Below are positions 1-7,684 of a stretch of 16,027 nt of DNA, piece after piece. This DNA is from JBBQRS01 sp038214535 (GTDB taxonomy: Bacteria > Chloroflexota > Anaerolineae > CG2-30-64-16). Position numbers and translations under genes: made by a program. The stretch spans positions 1-16,027 of the forward strand of contig JBBQRS010000110.1 of NCBI GenBank assembly GCA_038214535.1, in the 5' to 3' direction. The notes under the pieces are model-generated. The model worked only from the letters and a program-made list of their open reading frames with translations. It was not told the DNA's origin and searched no databases. Every line of letters begins with the position of its first letter. Position 1 is the stretch's first letter.

Positions 1-11
1 CAGGACATAGA

Positions 12-2244
12 GTAACAATCCCTTTAATGCCCGTAAGGGCATTGAAACCTGCGTTCTAGTGGTGGTTGTCCAAGAGTCGTGCGAAACTGGTAACAATCCC
101 TTTAATGCCCGTAAGGGCATTGAAACATGCCGGAGTAATAAATCTTACTCCTAAGGCAAGTGCGTGTAACAATCCCTTTAATGCCCGTAAGGGCATTGAA
201 ACGAGATACTTCCGACATGAACGATTGCCAGGTTGTCTGGCGTGTAACAATCCCTTTAATGCCCGTAAGGGCATTGAAACCGTCCATCAAGAACTGAAAA
301 TCCGCTGGGAGATACCTCCGTAACAATCCCTTTAATGCCCGTAAGGGCATTGAAACGTTTTCTCGTAGAACGAGTTGAAACTAGCCACCGGATCGTAACA
401 ATCCCTTTAATGCCCGTAAGGGCATTGAAACAGTCTACTTGGCCGGGAACCACTTGCAAGTCACCTTGCTGGTAACAATCCCTTTAATGCCCGTAAGGGC
501 ATTGAAACTTGACGGTGAGTATGGGGCTTCCCTTCGTCCAGGTGTTCGTAACAATCCCTTTAATGCCCGTAAGGGCATTGAAACGAAACTCCAGCATAAT
601 CGGTATGTAGCTATGTGCGCGGGACAAGTAACAATCCCTTTAATGCCCGTAAGGGCATTGAAACCTCTACTTCTTCTTGTGTGCTCACTTCTCCACCTCC
701 TCCTCATCGGGTAACAATCCCTTTAATGCCCGTAAGGGCATTGAAACCCTTGGTGGTGGGACTGCAACCCGTCGACGCAATCAGAACCAGAACCGGTAAC
801 AATCCCTTTAATGCCCGTAAGGGCATTGAAACGGTGGTCAAACTGTTGCCCATGGCCGAGACGACTGCACGACCGTAACAATCCCTTTAATGCCCGTAAG
901 GGCATTGAAACCCCTTGGTGTTGGAGATTGCCTCCGTTACCCAAAGCAGGGTAACAATCCCTTTAATGCCCGTAAGGGCATTGAAACGTTGTATTTCGAA
1001 TGTAACGCTACCGTCTCCGTTCAGGGGTAACAATCCCTTTAATGCCCGTAAGGGCATTGAAACCGAAACCAGCACCAATACCATCAGGAACAGAATCACA
1101 GTAACAATCCCTTTAATGCCCGTAAGGGCATTGAAACGGGCGGCAAACGCCATAAATGCAGTTCCTGCGAGAACTGCAATCAGGACGAAAGTAACAATCC
1201 CTTTAATGCCCGTAAGGGCATTGAAACTCGCAAGCCGACAGCGTGAACAGCACAACAATCAACACGTAACAATCCCTTTAATGCCCGTAAGGGCATTGAA
1301 ACGCCGCTTGCTCCACACCGCTGGTGTTGGGCCCCGTGTCGTAACAATCCCTTTAATGCCCGTAAGGGTATTGAAACATCTCACGGTTCTTTACTTCGCC
1401 GTATGTCAAAAACTTGTAACAATCCCTTTAATGCCCGTAAGGGTATTGAAACTGACCATCGTGGTCGACGTTGTATGTCTTACTTTCACCCCCCGTGGGG
1501 GTAACAATCCCTTTAATGCCCGTAAGGGTATTGAAACAAGTGCATACCACTGGAACATGGCGTTCCCGTCCTTCTTGTAACAATCCCTTTAATGCCCGTA
1601 AGGGTATTGAAACGCAATCGCCCGGAAGAGACGGCCGGCGTCGGCGCCGACGTAACAATCCCTTTAATGCCCGTAAGGGTATTGAAACGCGCGGAGGGCG
1701 AGCTTGAAGATTTCCTTCAGCTCATGTAACAATCCCTTTAATGCCCGTAAGGGTATTGAAACTTTTCGTTGCAACCGCGCGAGCTCGCGCTTCCGGAGCA
1801 GGGCGGCGGGTAACAATCCCTTTAATGCCCGTAAGGGTATTGAAACGGGTTATCTGGTTCCCGCGAACGGGAACGCTCTTTTTACGTAACAATCCCTTTA
1901 ATGCCCGTAAGGGTATTGAAACCCGCGGACCATGCCCATACCTGTTCCCCCGTCGTCGCGTTGGTAACAATCCCTTTAATGCCCGTAAGGGTATTGAAAC
2001 GCGGCGCCACAAAAGCCTCATTCTGTGCGAACATCACGATCCGTAACAATCCCTTTAATGCCCGTAAGGGTATTGAAACCCCACTGTCCCCCTTCCTGGG
2101 CAACATAGTCACGGTCGAGAACCGCGAGTAACAATCCCTTTAATGCCCGTAAGGGTATTGAAACGTTTTCGGAGCGGGGGGTGGCGTCGCTGAAGACGCA
2201 GACAATGGTAACAATCCCTTTAATGCCCGTAAGGGTATTGAAAC
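12..2244 (+). CRISPR. CRISPR array, 29 repeats of 37 bp, 28 complete spacers
   Basis: The repeat begins GTAACAATCC and ends ATTGAAAC, with an internal stem AATGCCC/GGGCATT around a GTAA loop. Repeats start at 12, 90, 166, 244, 320, 395, 472, 548, 628, 711, 796, 875, 951, 1027, 1101, 1191, 1266, 1341, 1416, 1501, 1577, 1652, 1726, 1810, 1886, 1964, 2043, 2128 and 2208. The first 17 carry GGGCATTG and the last 12 carry GGGTATTG; otherwise I see no differences. Spacers run from 37 to 53 bp, mostly 38-43. The terminal ATTGAAAC is the usual Cas6-generated crRNA 5' handle of type I/III systems, so transcription is most likely left to right, with the leader and newest spacers beyond the left edge. 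Decayed repeats to the right support this. No cas genes lie in the window, so the subtype cannot be fixed. Confidence 0.98.
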
Positions 2245-2290
2245 TCGGTCGGACTCGCCCGCTATTCCGATAGGACGAAAGGATAACATT

Positions 2291-2473
2291 GTGGCTTTGA
2301 AAGCATGTCCAGAATGTCGCCAAAATGTCTCAACTAGCGCAAAGGTATGCCCACATTGTGGCAAGGATTTGCGGGGAGCCCTAGAGTTAACAAGCGGGCT
2401 ACTGATAAACATCGGTTGCCTCCTTGTGGTTGTATCTGGACTCTTTTTTCTCTGGCTGTTCTTATTTTCGTAG
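2291..2473 (+). CDS. Small zinc-ribbon, single-membrane-segment protein
   Basis: A 60-aa protein from a GTG start, preceded by GAAAGGA (2277-2283) at 7 nt spacing. The N-terminus has two CxxC knuckles, C6-x2-C9 and C20-x2-C23 (CPEC and CPHC), a zinc-ribbon arrangement. Residues about 36-60 form one hydrophobic segment, so the zinc knuckle probably sits at a membrane face. Proteins of this plan are common in bacteria but mostly unassigned; I do not infer a specific activity. It starts 47 nt after the last CRISPR repeat, and two decayed repeats follow within 110 bp, so it sits inside the old array tail and could be reached by array read-through. By hand count it is about 47% GC, well below the neighbouring genes (67% in a sampled 60 nt of the META gene), which fits acquisition. 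Confidence 0.75.
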   Translation: MALKACPECRQNVSTSAKVCPHCGKDLRGALELTSGLLINIGCLLVVVSGLFFLWLFLFS

Positions 2474-2503
2474 CCGTTGACACAGGCCGCCGCACATCCC
2501 CGA

Positions 2504-2540
2504 AGTCCAAATCATTGAATGCCCGTAAGGGTATTGCCCC
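2504..2540 (+). repeat. Degenerate CRISPR repeat, first relic
   Basis: Positions 2518-2536 match 19 consecutive bases of the array repeat (AATGCCCGTAAGGGTATTG), including the stem-loop and the T variant of the downstream repeat block. The left part is decayed (about 6 of 14 bases match) and the AAAC end is replaced by C's. It lies 259 bp after the last intact repeat. Confidence 0.85.
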
Positions 2541-2578
2541 CCCGCGCCACGCCCCCTGGATAAGCCGCTTCAACCACT

Positions 2579-2615
2579 GTGCCAATCCCATGAATGCCCG
2601 CGCGGTTGGGACCAC
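2579..2615 (+). repeat. Degenerate CRISPR repeat, second relic
   Basis: Positions 2583-2600 match repeat positions 5-22 at 16 of 18 bases without a gap (CAATCCC then AATGCCCG). The right half has lost the stem. The interval from the first relic is 38 bp, a normal spacer length, so this is most simply the decayed end of the array. Both relics share G at repeat position 14 where the array has T. Confidence 0.7.
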
Positions 2616-2962
2616 GAAGACACGAAGACAGCGCGAAGATCGCGAAGGATGAATCACGCGCCGCGCGCGGGGGTTGGCTCACACGGATGGGCGCATACAC
2701 GGATGCACGGATGGCGCGTGAGTGTCGCGCACGCGTTGTGTGGCAGGCACGGATTGTTGCACGGGTGCACGGGTCGCGCCGCGGGCTGCCGCGACATCAC
2801 CGCGCGCCCCGGCGCACTGAAGGGCGCGCTACGAGCAAAACGCTCCGCGCGCCCGTTCGCATCTGACGCCAGCGCATGGCGTGCTGACTCCGCGGGAGGA
2901 ACGCGGACGCATCTGACGCCATCCGTGTTGGCTCCCATCCGTGTTAGCCCCGCCGCGTACAG
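2616..2962. other. Non-coding region with dispersed repeat fragments
   Basis: No convincing gene. It contains CACGAAGACACGAAG-type sequence, the motif GCGAAGATCGCGAAGG (2633-2648), several CACGGATG words around 2684-2712, two ATCTGACGCCA words (about 2861 and 2909), TGGCGTGCTGACTCCGCGG (2877-2895), and ATCCGTGTTAGCC near 2938. The same words recur near 9635-9710, 14057-14150 and 15605, so this is a patchwork of a dispersed intergenic family. Confidence 0.6.
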
Positions 2963-2991
2963 TTGCCCATAACTACAACGTAAGTTATAAT
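2963..2991 (+). promoter_or_regulatory. Sigma70-type promoter for the META lipoprotein gene
   Basis: TTGCCC (2963-2968, 4/6 to TTGACA), a 17-bp spacer, then a perfect TATAAT (2986-2991). The local sequence is AT-rich in a GC-rich setting. The predicted leader is about 65 nt, ending in TAAGGAG (3045-3051) 11 nt before the ATG. Confidence 0.65.
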
Positions 2992-3062
2992 AATTATTCG
3001 TCCGGCAAGAACCACACATTGAACCTAACGCATCACGGCACACGTAAGGAGTATACGAACGG

Positions 3063-6000
3063 ATGAAAACCCAACCCAGGCTCTGGAGCCTGATCGCTGC
3101 GCTTGCCGTGGTGGCCATGCTGGCCGGCGCCTGTACGCCGACCGCTGCACCCACGCCCGCGCCCCTGCCGCCGCCTGAAGCGACGGCGCAACCCACCGAT
3201 ATGGCACAAGTCATTGATACCGTCTGGCAGTGGACTGACCTGGCCGAGGCCAACCCCCCGGCCACCTCCACCATTACTAACCCGGAAAACTACACGCTCA
3301 CCTTCCTGCGCAACAACGACCTGAGCATTCAGGCCGATTGCAACACCGTGCGCGCCACCTACATCGCCAACGGCGACCGCCTCGCCATCCAGCTCGGCCC
3401 GTCAACCCTGATGGCCTGCGGCCCCAACTCGAACGATCAGGTCTTCCTCGACCTGCTCACGCGCGTCAGCAACTTCGCCGTGGCAGACGATGGCGCGCTC
3501 AAGCTGGCGACCACCGACGCGAACACCCTGGGCTTCGCCAACGGCGGCGCGCCGGCTGCCGGCGCGCCCGAAGTCGTCGCGCCCGAAATCCCCGTCGGGG
3601 ATGAAATGGCCGGCGTGGCGCCCTTCGCCAACACCCTCTGGGAATGGGAAGCCTTTCGTAGCCCCGAGGAAACCATGAGCTTCACCGTCACCGACCCGGC
3701 GAACTACACCGCGCTCTTCGCCGCCGATGGCCGCCTGGCCCTGCGCGCCGACTGCAACCGCGCGGCCGGCGGCTACACCGTCGAGGGCGCATCCCTGAGC
3801 ATCGCGCTGGGCCCCACGACGCTGGCCGCCTGCGGCCCCGCTTCGCGCGACGCGGACTACCTGCGCTACTTCGGCGACGTCGCAACCTGGGTCATGGACG
3901 GCGACCGGCTGGTCCTCAACCTGAAGCTGGACTCCGGCGACCTGGTCTTCCGGCCCGCGCAACCCGTCGCTGGCCTCGATGTCGCCCCCGAACAGGTCAG
4001 CCTGGAACCCGGCGCCGTGGCGCGCAGCTATCGCGTGCATGACGTCGCGCCCACCGCCTACGACAACACGATGGCGCCCGGCCCGCTGGGGCTGCCCGAG
4101 CATCTGCTCATCACCTTCGACGGGACGCGCCCGCTGAACGTCGCGCCCGGCGTCCCGGCCATGTACATCCTGCCGGTCAACGCCTACCGCGCGCAATGGC
4201 TCGCCGCGGGCGATGACAGCGTGGCGCGCGATATCGCCGCCATCTACGAACTTGCCGAAGCGCCGCTGGATACCGTGATGACCAACGGCGTGCCCGCGCT
4301 GCCCTACGAGCAGCTCACCGGCGTCAACGACGTGGCCGTGCAGATGAATCGCGTACCTGCAGCGACGCCCGCCGGCGCCTCGCGTGACGGCTACCGCTTC
4401 GTCGGGCGCTGGGCGCAAGACGCCTCGCCGATCCTCAACGGCCAACTGCGCTACGTCTACCAGGGCTTCACCAACGACGGGGTGAACCTCGTGTCGTTCT
4501 GGTTCCCGGTGACCACCGCGGCGCTGCCCGACGTGATCCGCGCGCTGCCCGATGACCAACAGGCGCTCTTCCAGAGCGACCCGCAAGGCTTCGTGGACAC
4601 CCAGATCGCGATGCTCAACCGGCTGACCGCCGCCGACTTCTCGCCGAACCTCGACGCCCTCGACGCCCTGGTCGCCTCGCTGACCATCGCGGAGATGCCC
4701 GCCGACGGCATCACCGGCAACGTCTGGCGGCCGCTGACCGTGGCCGATGCGCCCGACGCGACCGCGACGGCCGTGCCCAACGCGCAGAACTACAGCGTCT
4801 CTTACTTCGCCGGCGGCAACCTGAACTTCGTCGCCGACTGCAACACCGGCGCCGGCACGTACACCGTGGAGGGCGCGCTCTTCGGCGGCATCACCACACA
4901 GCAGGGCATCATGTCGCTGGTCGCCTGCGAGCCCGACTCGTGGAGCCAGCCCTTCGTGGACGTGCTCAACGGCGCGCAGAGCTTCCGCGTGCTGCCCGGC
5001 GGCAACATCATGCAGCTCCTCATGCCCGCTGGCGGCCCCGTCGTGACCTTCATCAAGACCGGCCCCGCGGACGAGGTGGCGCCCGAACCGCCGCCCATCA
5101 TCATCCTGCCGACCCCCGACCCGGTGATCCCCACCGGCCGCGTGACGGCGAATCCGGGCGTCAACGTGCGTTCCGGCCCCGGCACCAACTTCCCGATCGT
5201 CGGCTTCGCCAACTTCGGCACGACCGGCCAGATCGTGGGCCGTGACGCCGCCGGTGAATGGTGGGCCACGCCGCTCAGCAGCGCCCCCACCGGGCTGGCC
5301 TGGGTCTCCGCCGCCTTCGTGGCCGCGACCCACGTCGAGAACGTGCCGGTGATCAGCGCGCCGCCGCCGCCCGCGCCTACGGCCCCGCCGCCGCCTGCTG
5401 CGACGGCCACCGCCACGGCGACCGCGACCGTGATCGCCACGCCTTCGGCGCAGATCAACTTCTGGGCCGACCGCACCGAGATCAACCAGGGCGAATGCGC
5501 CCGCCTCTCCTGGCGCGCCGTGAATGTCCGCGCCGTGTGGGTCTACCCGCAGGGCCGGCCCTATCAGAACTACCCGCAAAACGGCGAGGGCAGCCAGGTG
5601 GTGTGCCCGCAGACCACGACGATCTACGAGATGCGCGTACAGCAGCTCGACGGCCGCATCGTGATCCAGCAGATCACCATCCGGGTGCGCGGCGTCATCA
5701 CCGCGACGCCGGTCCCGCCGACGGCCACCGCTGTGCCGCCGACGGCAACGGCCGTCCCGCCGACCGCCGTGCCACCGACCGCAGTCCCACCGACCGCAGT
5801 GCCACCCACGGCGACGGCCGTCCCCCCGACGGCCGTGCCGACGGAGCCGCCTGCGCCGACCAACCCGCTGGCAAACACCGCATGGGCCGCGGCCCGGTTC
5901 GAAATGTCCGGCATGGTGATGGAGCCGAAACCGACCATCGCCTTCACCGCCGATGGGCAAGCCCAGATCTCCGGCGGCTGCAACACCTTCAACGGGACCT

Positions 6001-6200
6001 ACACCGTCAACGGCGACCAGCTTGCCATCGTGATCGGTGTGGGTACCAGCATGGCGTGCGACGAGGACACCCTGGCGCAGGAGCAGAACTACATCAACCT
6101 GCTGGGCCGCGCCGCGCGCTTCGAGCTGCCCGACGGCCAGCTCGTCCTGCGTGACGCCGGCGGCCCGGAACTGCTCCGCTTCGCCCGCCGCGACCGCTAA
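3063..6200 (+). CDS. Multi-META-domain lipoprotein with SH3b and Ig-like modules
   Basis: A 1045-aa exported protein. Residues 1-23 are a signal peptide ending in a lipobox-like LAGAC with Cys24, followed by a Pro/Thr/Ala-rich tether, which suggests a surface lipoprotein. Four META (HslJ-like) domains lie at about 50-155, 188-295, 549-665 and 934-1045; each has a CN motif (ADCN or GCN) and a later xAC motif. Residues about 308-545 are a globular region I do not recognise. About 693-760 is a bacterial SH3 domain (NVRSGPGTNFPIVG, then GEWWATP), a type that often binds cell-wall or surface ligands. About 797-875 is Ig-like with two Cys, followed by a VPPTA-repeat linker (884-927). The role is probably envelope-associated binding; the ligand is unknown. 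A promoter and AAGGAG site support the start, and a strong terminator lies downstream. A 981-codon antisense frame over it is a GC artefact. Confidence 0.9.
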   Translation: MKTQPRLWSLIAALAVVAMLAGACTPTAAPTPAPLPPPEATAQPTDMAQVIDTVWQWTDLAEANPPATSTITNPENYTLTFLRNNDLSIQADCNTVRATYIANGDRLAIQLGPSTLMACGPNSNDQVFLDLLTRVSNFAVADDGALKLATTDANTLGFANGGAPAAGAPEVVAPEIPVGDEMAGVAPFANTLWEWEAFRSPEETMSFTVTDPANYTALFAADGRLALRADCNRAAGGYTVEGASLSIALGPTTLAACGPASRDADYLRYFGDVATWVMDGDRLVLNLKLDSGDLVFRPAQPVAGLDVAPEQVSLEPGAVARSYRVHDVAPTAYDNTMAPGPLGLPEHLLITFDGTRPLNVAPGVPAMYILPVNAYRAQWLAAGDDSVARDIAAIYELAEAPLDTVMTNGVPALPYEQLTGVNDVAVQMNRVPAATPAGASRDGYRFVGRWAQDASPILNGQLRYVYQGFTNDGVNLVSFWFPVTTAALPDVIRALPDDQQALFQSDPQGFVDTQIAMLNRLTAADFSPNLDALDALVASLTIAEMPADGITGNVWRPLTVADAPDATATAVPNAQNYSVSYFAGGNLNFVADCNTGAGTYTVEGALFGGITTQQGIMSLVACEPDSWSQPFVDVLNGAQSFRVLPGGNIMQLLMPAGGPVVTFIKTGPADEVAPEPPPIIILPTPDPVIPTGRVTANPGVNVRSGPGTNFPIVGFANFGTTGQIVGRDAAGEWWATPLSSAPTGLAWVSAAFVAATHVENVPVISAPPPPAPTAPPPPAATATATATATVIATPSAQINFWADRTEINQGECARLSWRAVNVRAVWVYPQGRPYQNYPQNGEGSQVVCPQTTTIYEMRVQQLDGRIVIQQITIRVRGVITATPVPPTATAVPPTATAVPPTAVPPTAVPPTAVPPTATAVPPTAVPTEPPAPTNPLANTAWAAARFEMSGMVMEPKPTIAFTADGQAQISGGCNTFNGTYTVNGDQLAIVIGVGTSMACDEDTLAQEQNYINLLGRAARFELPDGQLVLRDAGGPELLRFARRDR
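5712..5843 (+). repeat. In-gene tandem repeat coding VPPTA/VPPTATA linker
   Basis: Back-to-back units of 15 or 21 nt encode VPPTATA and VPPTA (residues about 884-927), forming a Pro/Thr linker between the Ig-like domain and the last META domain. Unit number is likely to vary between strains, because the DNA units are nearly identical. Confidence 0.75.
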
Positions 6201-6205
6201 CCCCA

Positions 6206-6332
6206 AACGCACGTTGCACGTTCCGGCCCCTCTCCCCGTGGGAGACACTGTCCCCGGTAATCCGGGGAGGGTCGGGGTGAGGGCGTGACGACTAACCCGG
6301 ACCTGACTGGTTTCCGAAAACCTGTCAGGTCC
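6206..6332. repeat. Intergenic dispersed repeats after the META gene
   Basis: Contains CCCCGG-TAAT-CCGGGG, then GAGGGTCGGGGTGAGGG (6267-6283), which recurs with one change at 7838-7854. An imperfect inverted repeat at 6299-6332 (GGACCTGAC.GGTTT against AAACCTGTCAGGTCC, one mismatch) belongs to the same family as 15555-15595. No coding potential seen. Confidence 0.65.
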
Positions 6333-6352
6333 ACCCGATAGACACAAAAACG

Positions 6353-6386
6353 AGCGGCCCGGTCACAATGACCGGGCCGCTTTCTT
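6353..6386. terminator. Bidirectional intrinsic terminator
   Basis: Perfect 13-bp arms AGCGGCCCGGTCA and TGACCGGGCCGCT with a 3-nt CAA loop, followed by TTCTT on the plus strand. On the other strand it is followed by CGTTTTTG, from CAAAAACG at 6345-6352. It lies between the convergent META gene and the minus-strand vWA gene and can serve both. Confidence 0.88.
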
Positions 6387-6428
6387 GTAGGAATCTCCCC
6401 GAATCCCTCCTGGATCAGCGAGCCTTTT

Positions 6429-6555
6429 CCTTTGTAGTCGCGGCTTTAGCCGCCGGAGGCCCTTTGTAGTCGCGGCTTTAGCCGCCGGGGGCCCTTTGTA
6501 GTCGCGGCTTTAGCCGCCGGGGGCGCGACAGCGGCTGAAGCCGCCACTACAAAGG
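6429..6555. repeat. Three 32-bp tandem palindromic units plus an inverted copy
   Basis: Units start at 6429, 6461 and 6493 and read CCTTTGTAGTCGCGGC then TTTAGCCGCCGG(A/G)GGC. They are followed by an inverted, diverged copy (GCGGCTGAAGCCGCC then ACTACAAAGG, 6531-6555). Each unit contains a GCGGCTTTAGCCGC dyad. Related copies are at 14789-14855 and at the truncated right end (from about 15931). Confidence 0.85.
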
Positions 6556-6600
6556 GGGGCGCATTGCGTCTTCGTGGTCCAGGCTTTACCTTAAACCAAA

Positions 6601-6634
6601 AAGTCGGGACAGGTATCTTACCCCGCCCCGACTT
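6601..6634 (-). terminator. Intrinsic terminator of the vWA gene
   Basis: On the minus strand, AAGTCGGG and CCCGACTT (8-bp perfect arms, 6627-6634 and 6601-6608) enclose an 18-nt loop and run into TTTGGTTT. It lies 19 bp past the vWA stop codon. Confidence 0.65.
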
Positions 6635-6652
6635 GTCTACTTGCCTACTTAC

Positions 6653-7501
6653 CTACTTACCGCGCTTGCGATTCAGGTACGCGCCCAGCGCCGCGACGCC
6701 CGTCCCCAACATCAGGAGGGTGGTCGGTTCGGGGATTTCGTTCGGCGTGGGCGGTTTCGGCGTGGGCGGTTTCGGCGTCACCACGACCTGGAACTTCTCG
6801 CACACGGTGGACGCGAACGCGTCGCTGTCTGCCACCCGGCGCACCCAGCCACCGGCGGTCGGCGGCCACGGGTCCGGCGGATGCACGGTCGCCGGCTGCG
6901 GGTAGACCAGACTCTCCAACACCTCCAGCGCGGCCGGGCTGTTCGGCAGGGTCGCATCCGCGGCCGGCACGTTCGTCGCCACTTCAAACCCGACGATGGC
7001 CTCGGCGTCAATCTCATCGAAACCGGCGGCCACGGCGCGCTCGCGCAGCAGGGTCGGGTCGAGTTCGCCCTCGTTCGGCGCGCCGTCGGTCGTGATATTG
7101 ATCAACTGGCGGTCGGTCGCGTTGTTGATGCTCGCCTCGGCCAACGCAAAGCCGGCGTCATAGTTCGTGGACTCGTTCATCTGGGCGATGTTGCGGATGG
7201 CCTGCGCCGCGGCCGCAACGGTCGCCGCGTCAATCACCGTGACCGGCAGCTCAACCTGCGCAAAGGACGAGAACTGGATCACGGTCAATTCCAGCGTGCC
7301 ATCCTGCGGCACACACTCGCTGTTGGTCAGCGCATCCGCGATGCCGTTCTTCATGGTGGCGAAATCGGCGTCCGAGATGCTGCCTGACCCATCCATCAGG
7401 AACGCCAGGTGGACGGTCTGCGACTGCGCGGTCGCGCTCAGGGGTAAAATCAGCAGGAGAATCAGGCCGAGAACCGTCAGTGCGTGGAACTTGTGCTTCA
7501 T
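6653..7501 (-). CDS. Secreted vWA-domain protein with PEP-CTERM sorting signal
   Basis: A 282-aa protein. Residues 1-26 are a signal peptide (LGLILLLILPLSATA). A von Willebrand A domain follows with the metal-ion-dependent adhesion site intact: D37-G-S39-G-S41, T112 in STN and D139 in TTDG. The layout resembles DUF1194 vWA proteins. After a Pro/Thr linker (KPPTPKPPTP), residues 257-282 are a PEP-CTERM signal: PEP, a hydrophobic stretch, and a basic RKRGK end. Such proteins are normally processed at the membrane by exosortase; no exosortase gene is visible here. The start is supported by GGAGGG (7506-7511) 4 nt before the ATG. An ATCTGC/GCAGAT dyad lies in its leader at 7533-7550. Likely a surface or extracellular adhesion/binding protein; the ligand is unknown. 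Confidence 0.9.
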   Translation of the reverse strand: MKHKFHALTVLGLILLLILPLSATAQSQTVHLAFLMDGSGSISDADFATMKNGIADALTNSECVPQDGTLELTVIQFSSFAQVELPVTVIDAATVAAAAQAIRNIAQMNESTNYDAGFALAEASINNATDRQLINITTDGAPNEGELDPTLLRERAVAAGFDEIDAEAIVGFEVATNVPAADATLPNSPAALEVLESLVYPQPATVHPPDPWPPTAGGWVRRVADSDAFASTVCEKFQVVVTPKPPTPKPPTPNEIPEPTTLLMLGTGVAALGAYLNRKRGK

Positions 7502-7599
7502 TGCGCCCTCCAGAATGAAAGAGGTAGACGTTATCTGCCGCTTCGCAGATCAACACAGTTCACCATACGATATTCCAACGATAAACACAAACTGCTACA

Positions 7600-7632
7600 A
7601 CGTGCAACGCACCGCGCAGGTGCGTTGCACGT
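7600..7632. repeat. Perfect 14-bp stem-loop
   Basis: ACGTGCAACGCACC and GGTGCGTTGCACGT (7600-7613 and 7619-7632) around a 5-nt GCGCA loop, 99 bp upstream of the vWA start. There is no T-run. A related word, CGCACGTTGCACGTT, occurs near 6208-6222, so this is probably a dispersed element rather than a dedicated regulator. Confidence 0.75.
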
Positions 7633-7684
7633 GATCCACCGACTCCGAAATGGCGAACAGCCCGGCTTCCTCGTAGAGCGGACT

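Noticed and set aside
748..950. Spacers starting at 748 and 912 both begin (C)CCTTGGTG, possible shared target or priming
   Set aside because: Only about 10 bases agree and the rest differs; no support for a common protospacer from sequence alone.
915..1580. Open frames through the CRISPR array (up to 221 codons)
   Set aside because: They are translations of repeats and spacers; the repeated NNPFNARKGIE and VTIPLMPVRALK blocks are the array repeat read in two frames.
12..2244. Associated cas operon
   Set aside because: No cas-like coding sequence is present in the window; the operon, if any, lies to the left.
2238..2268. TTGAAA of the last repeat as a -35 box for the zinc-ribbon gene
   Set aside because: The only candidate -10 (TATTCC, 19-bp spacing) is a poor match; not convincing.
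3402..6347. 981-codon minus-strand frame opposite the META gene
   Set aside because: Arg/Gly/His-rich low-complexity product with no domains or ribosome site; the plus strand has a signal peptide, recognisable domains, a promoter and a terminator.
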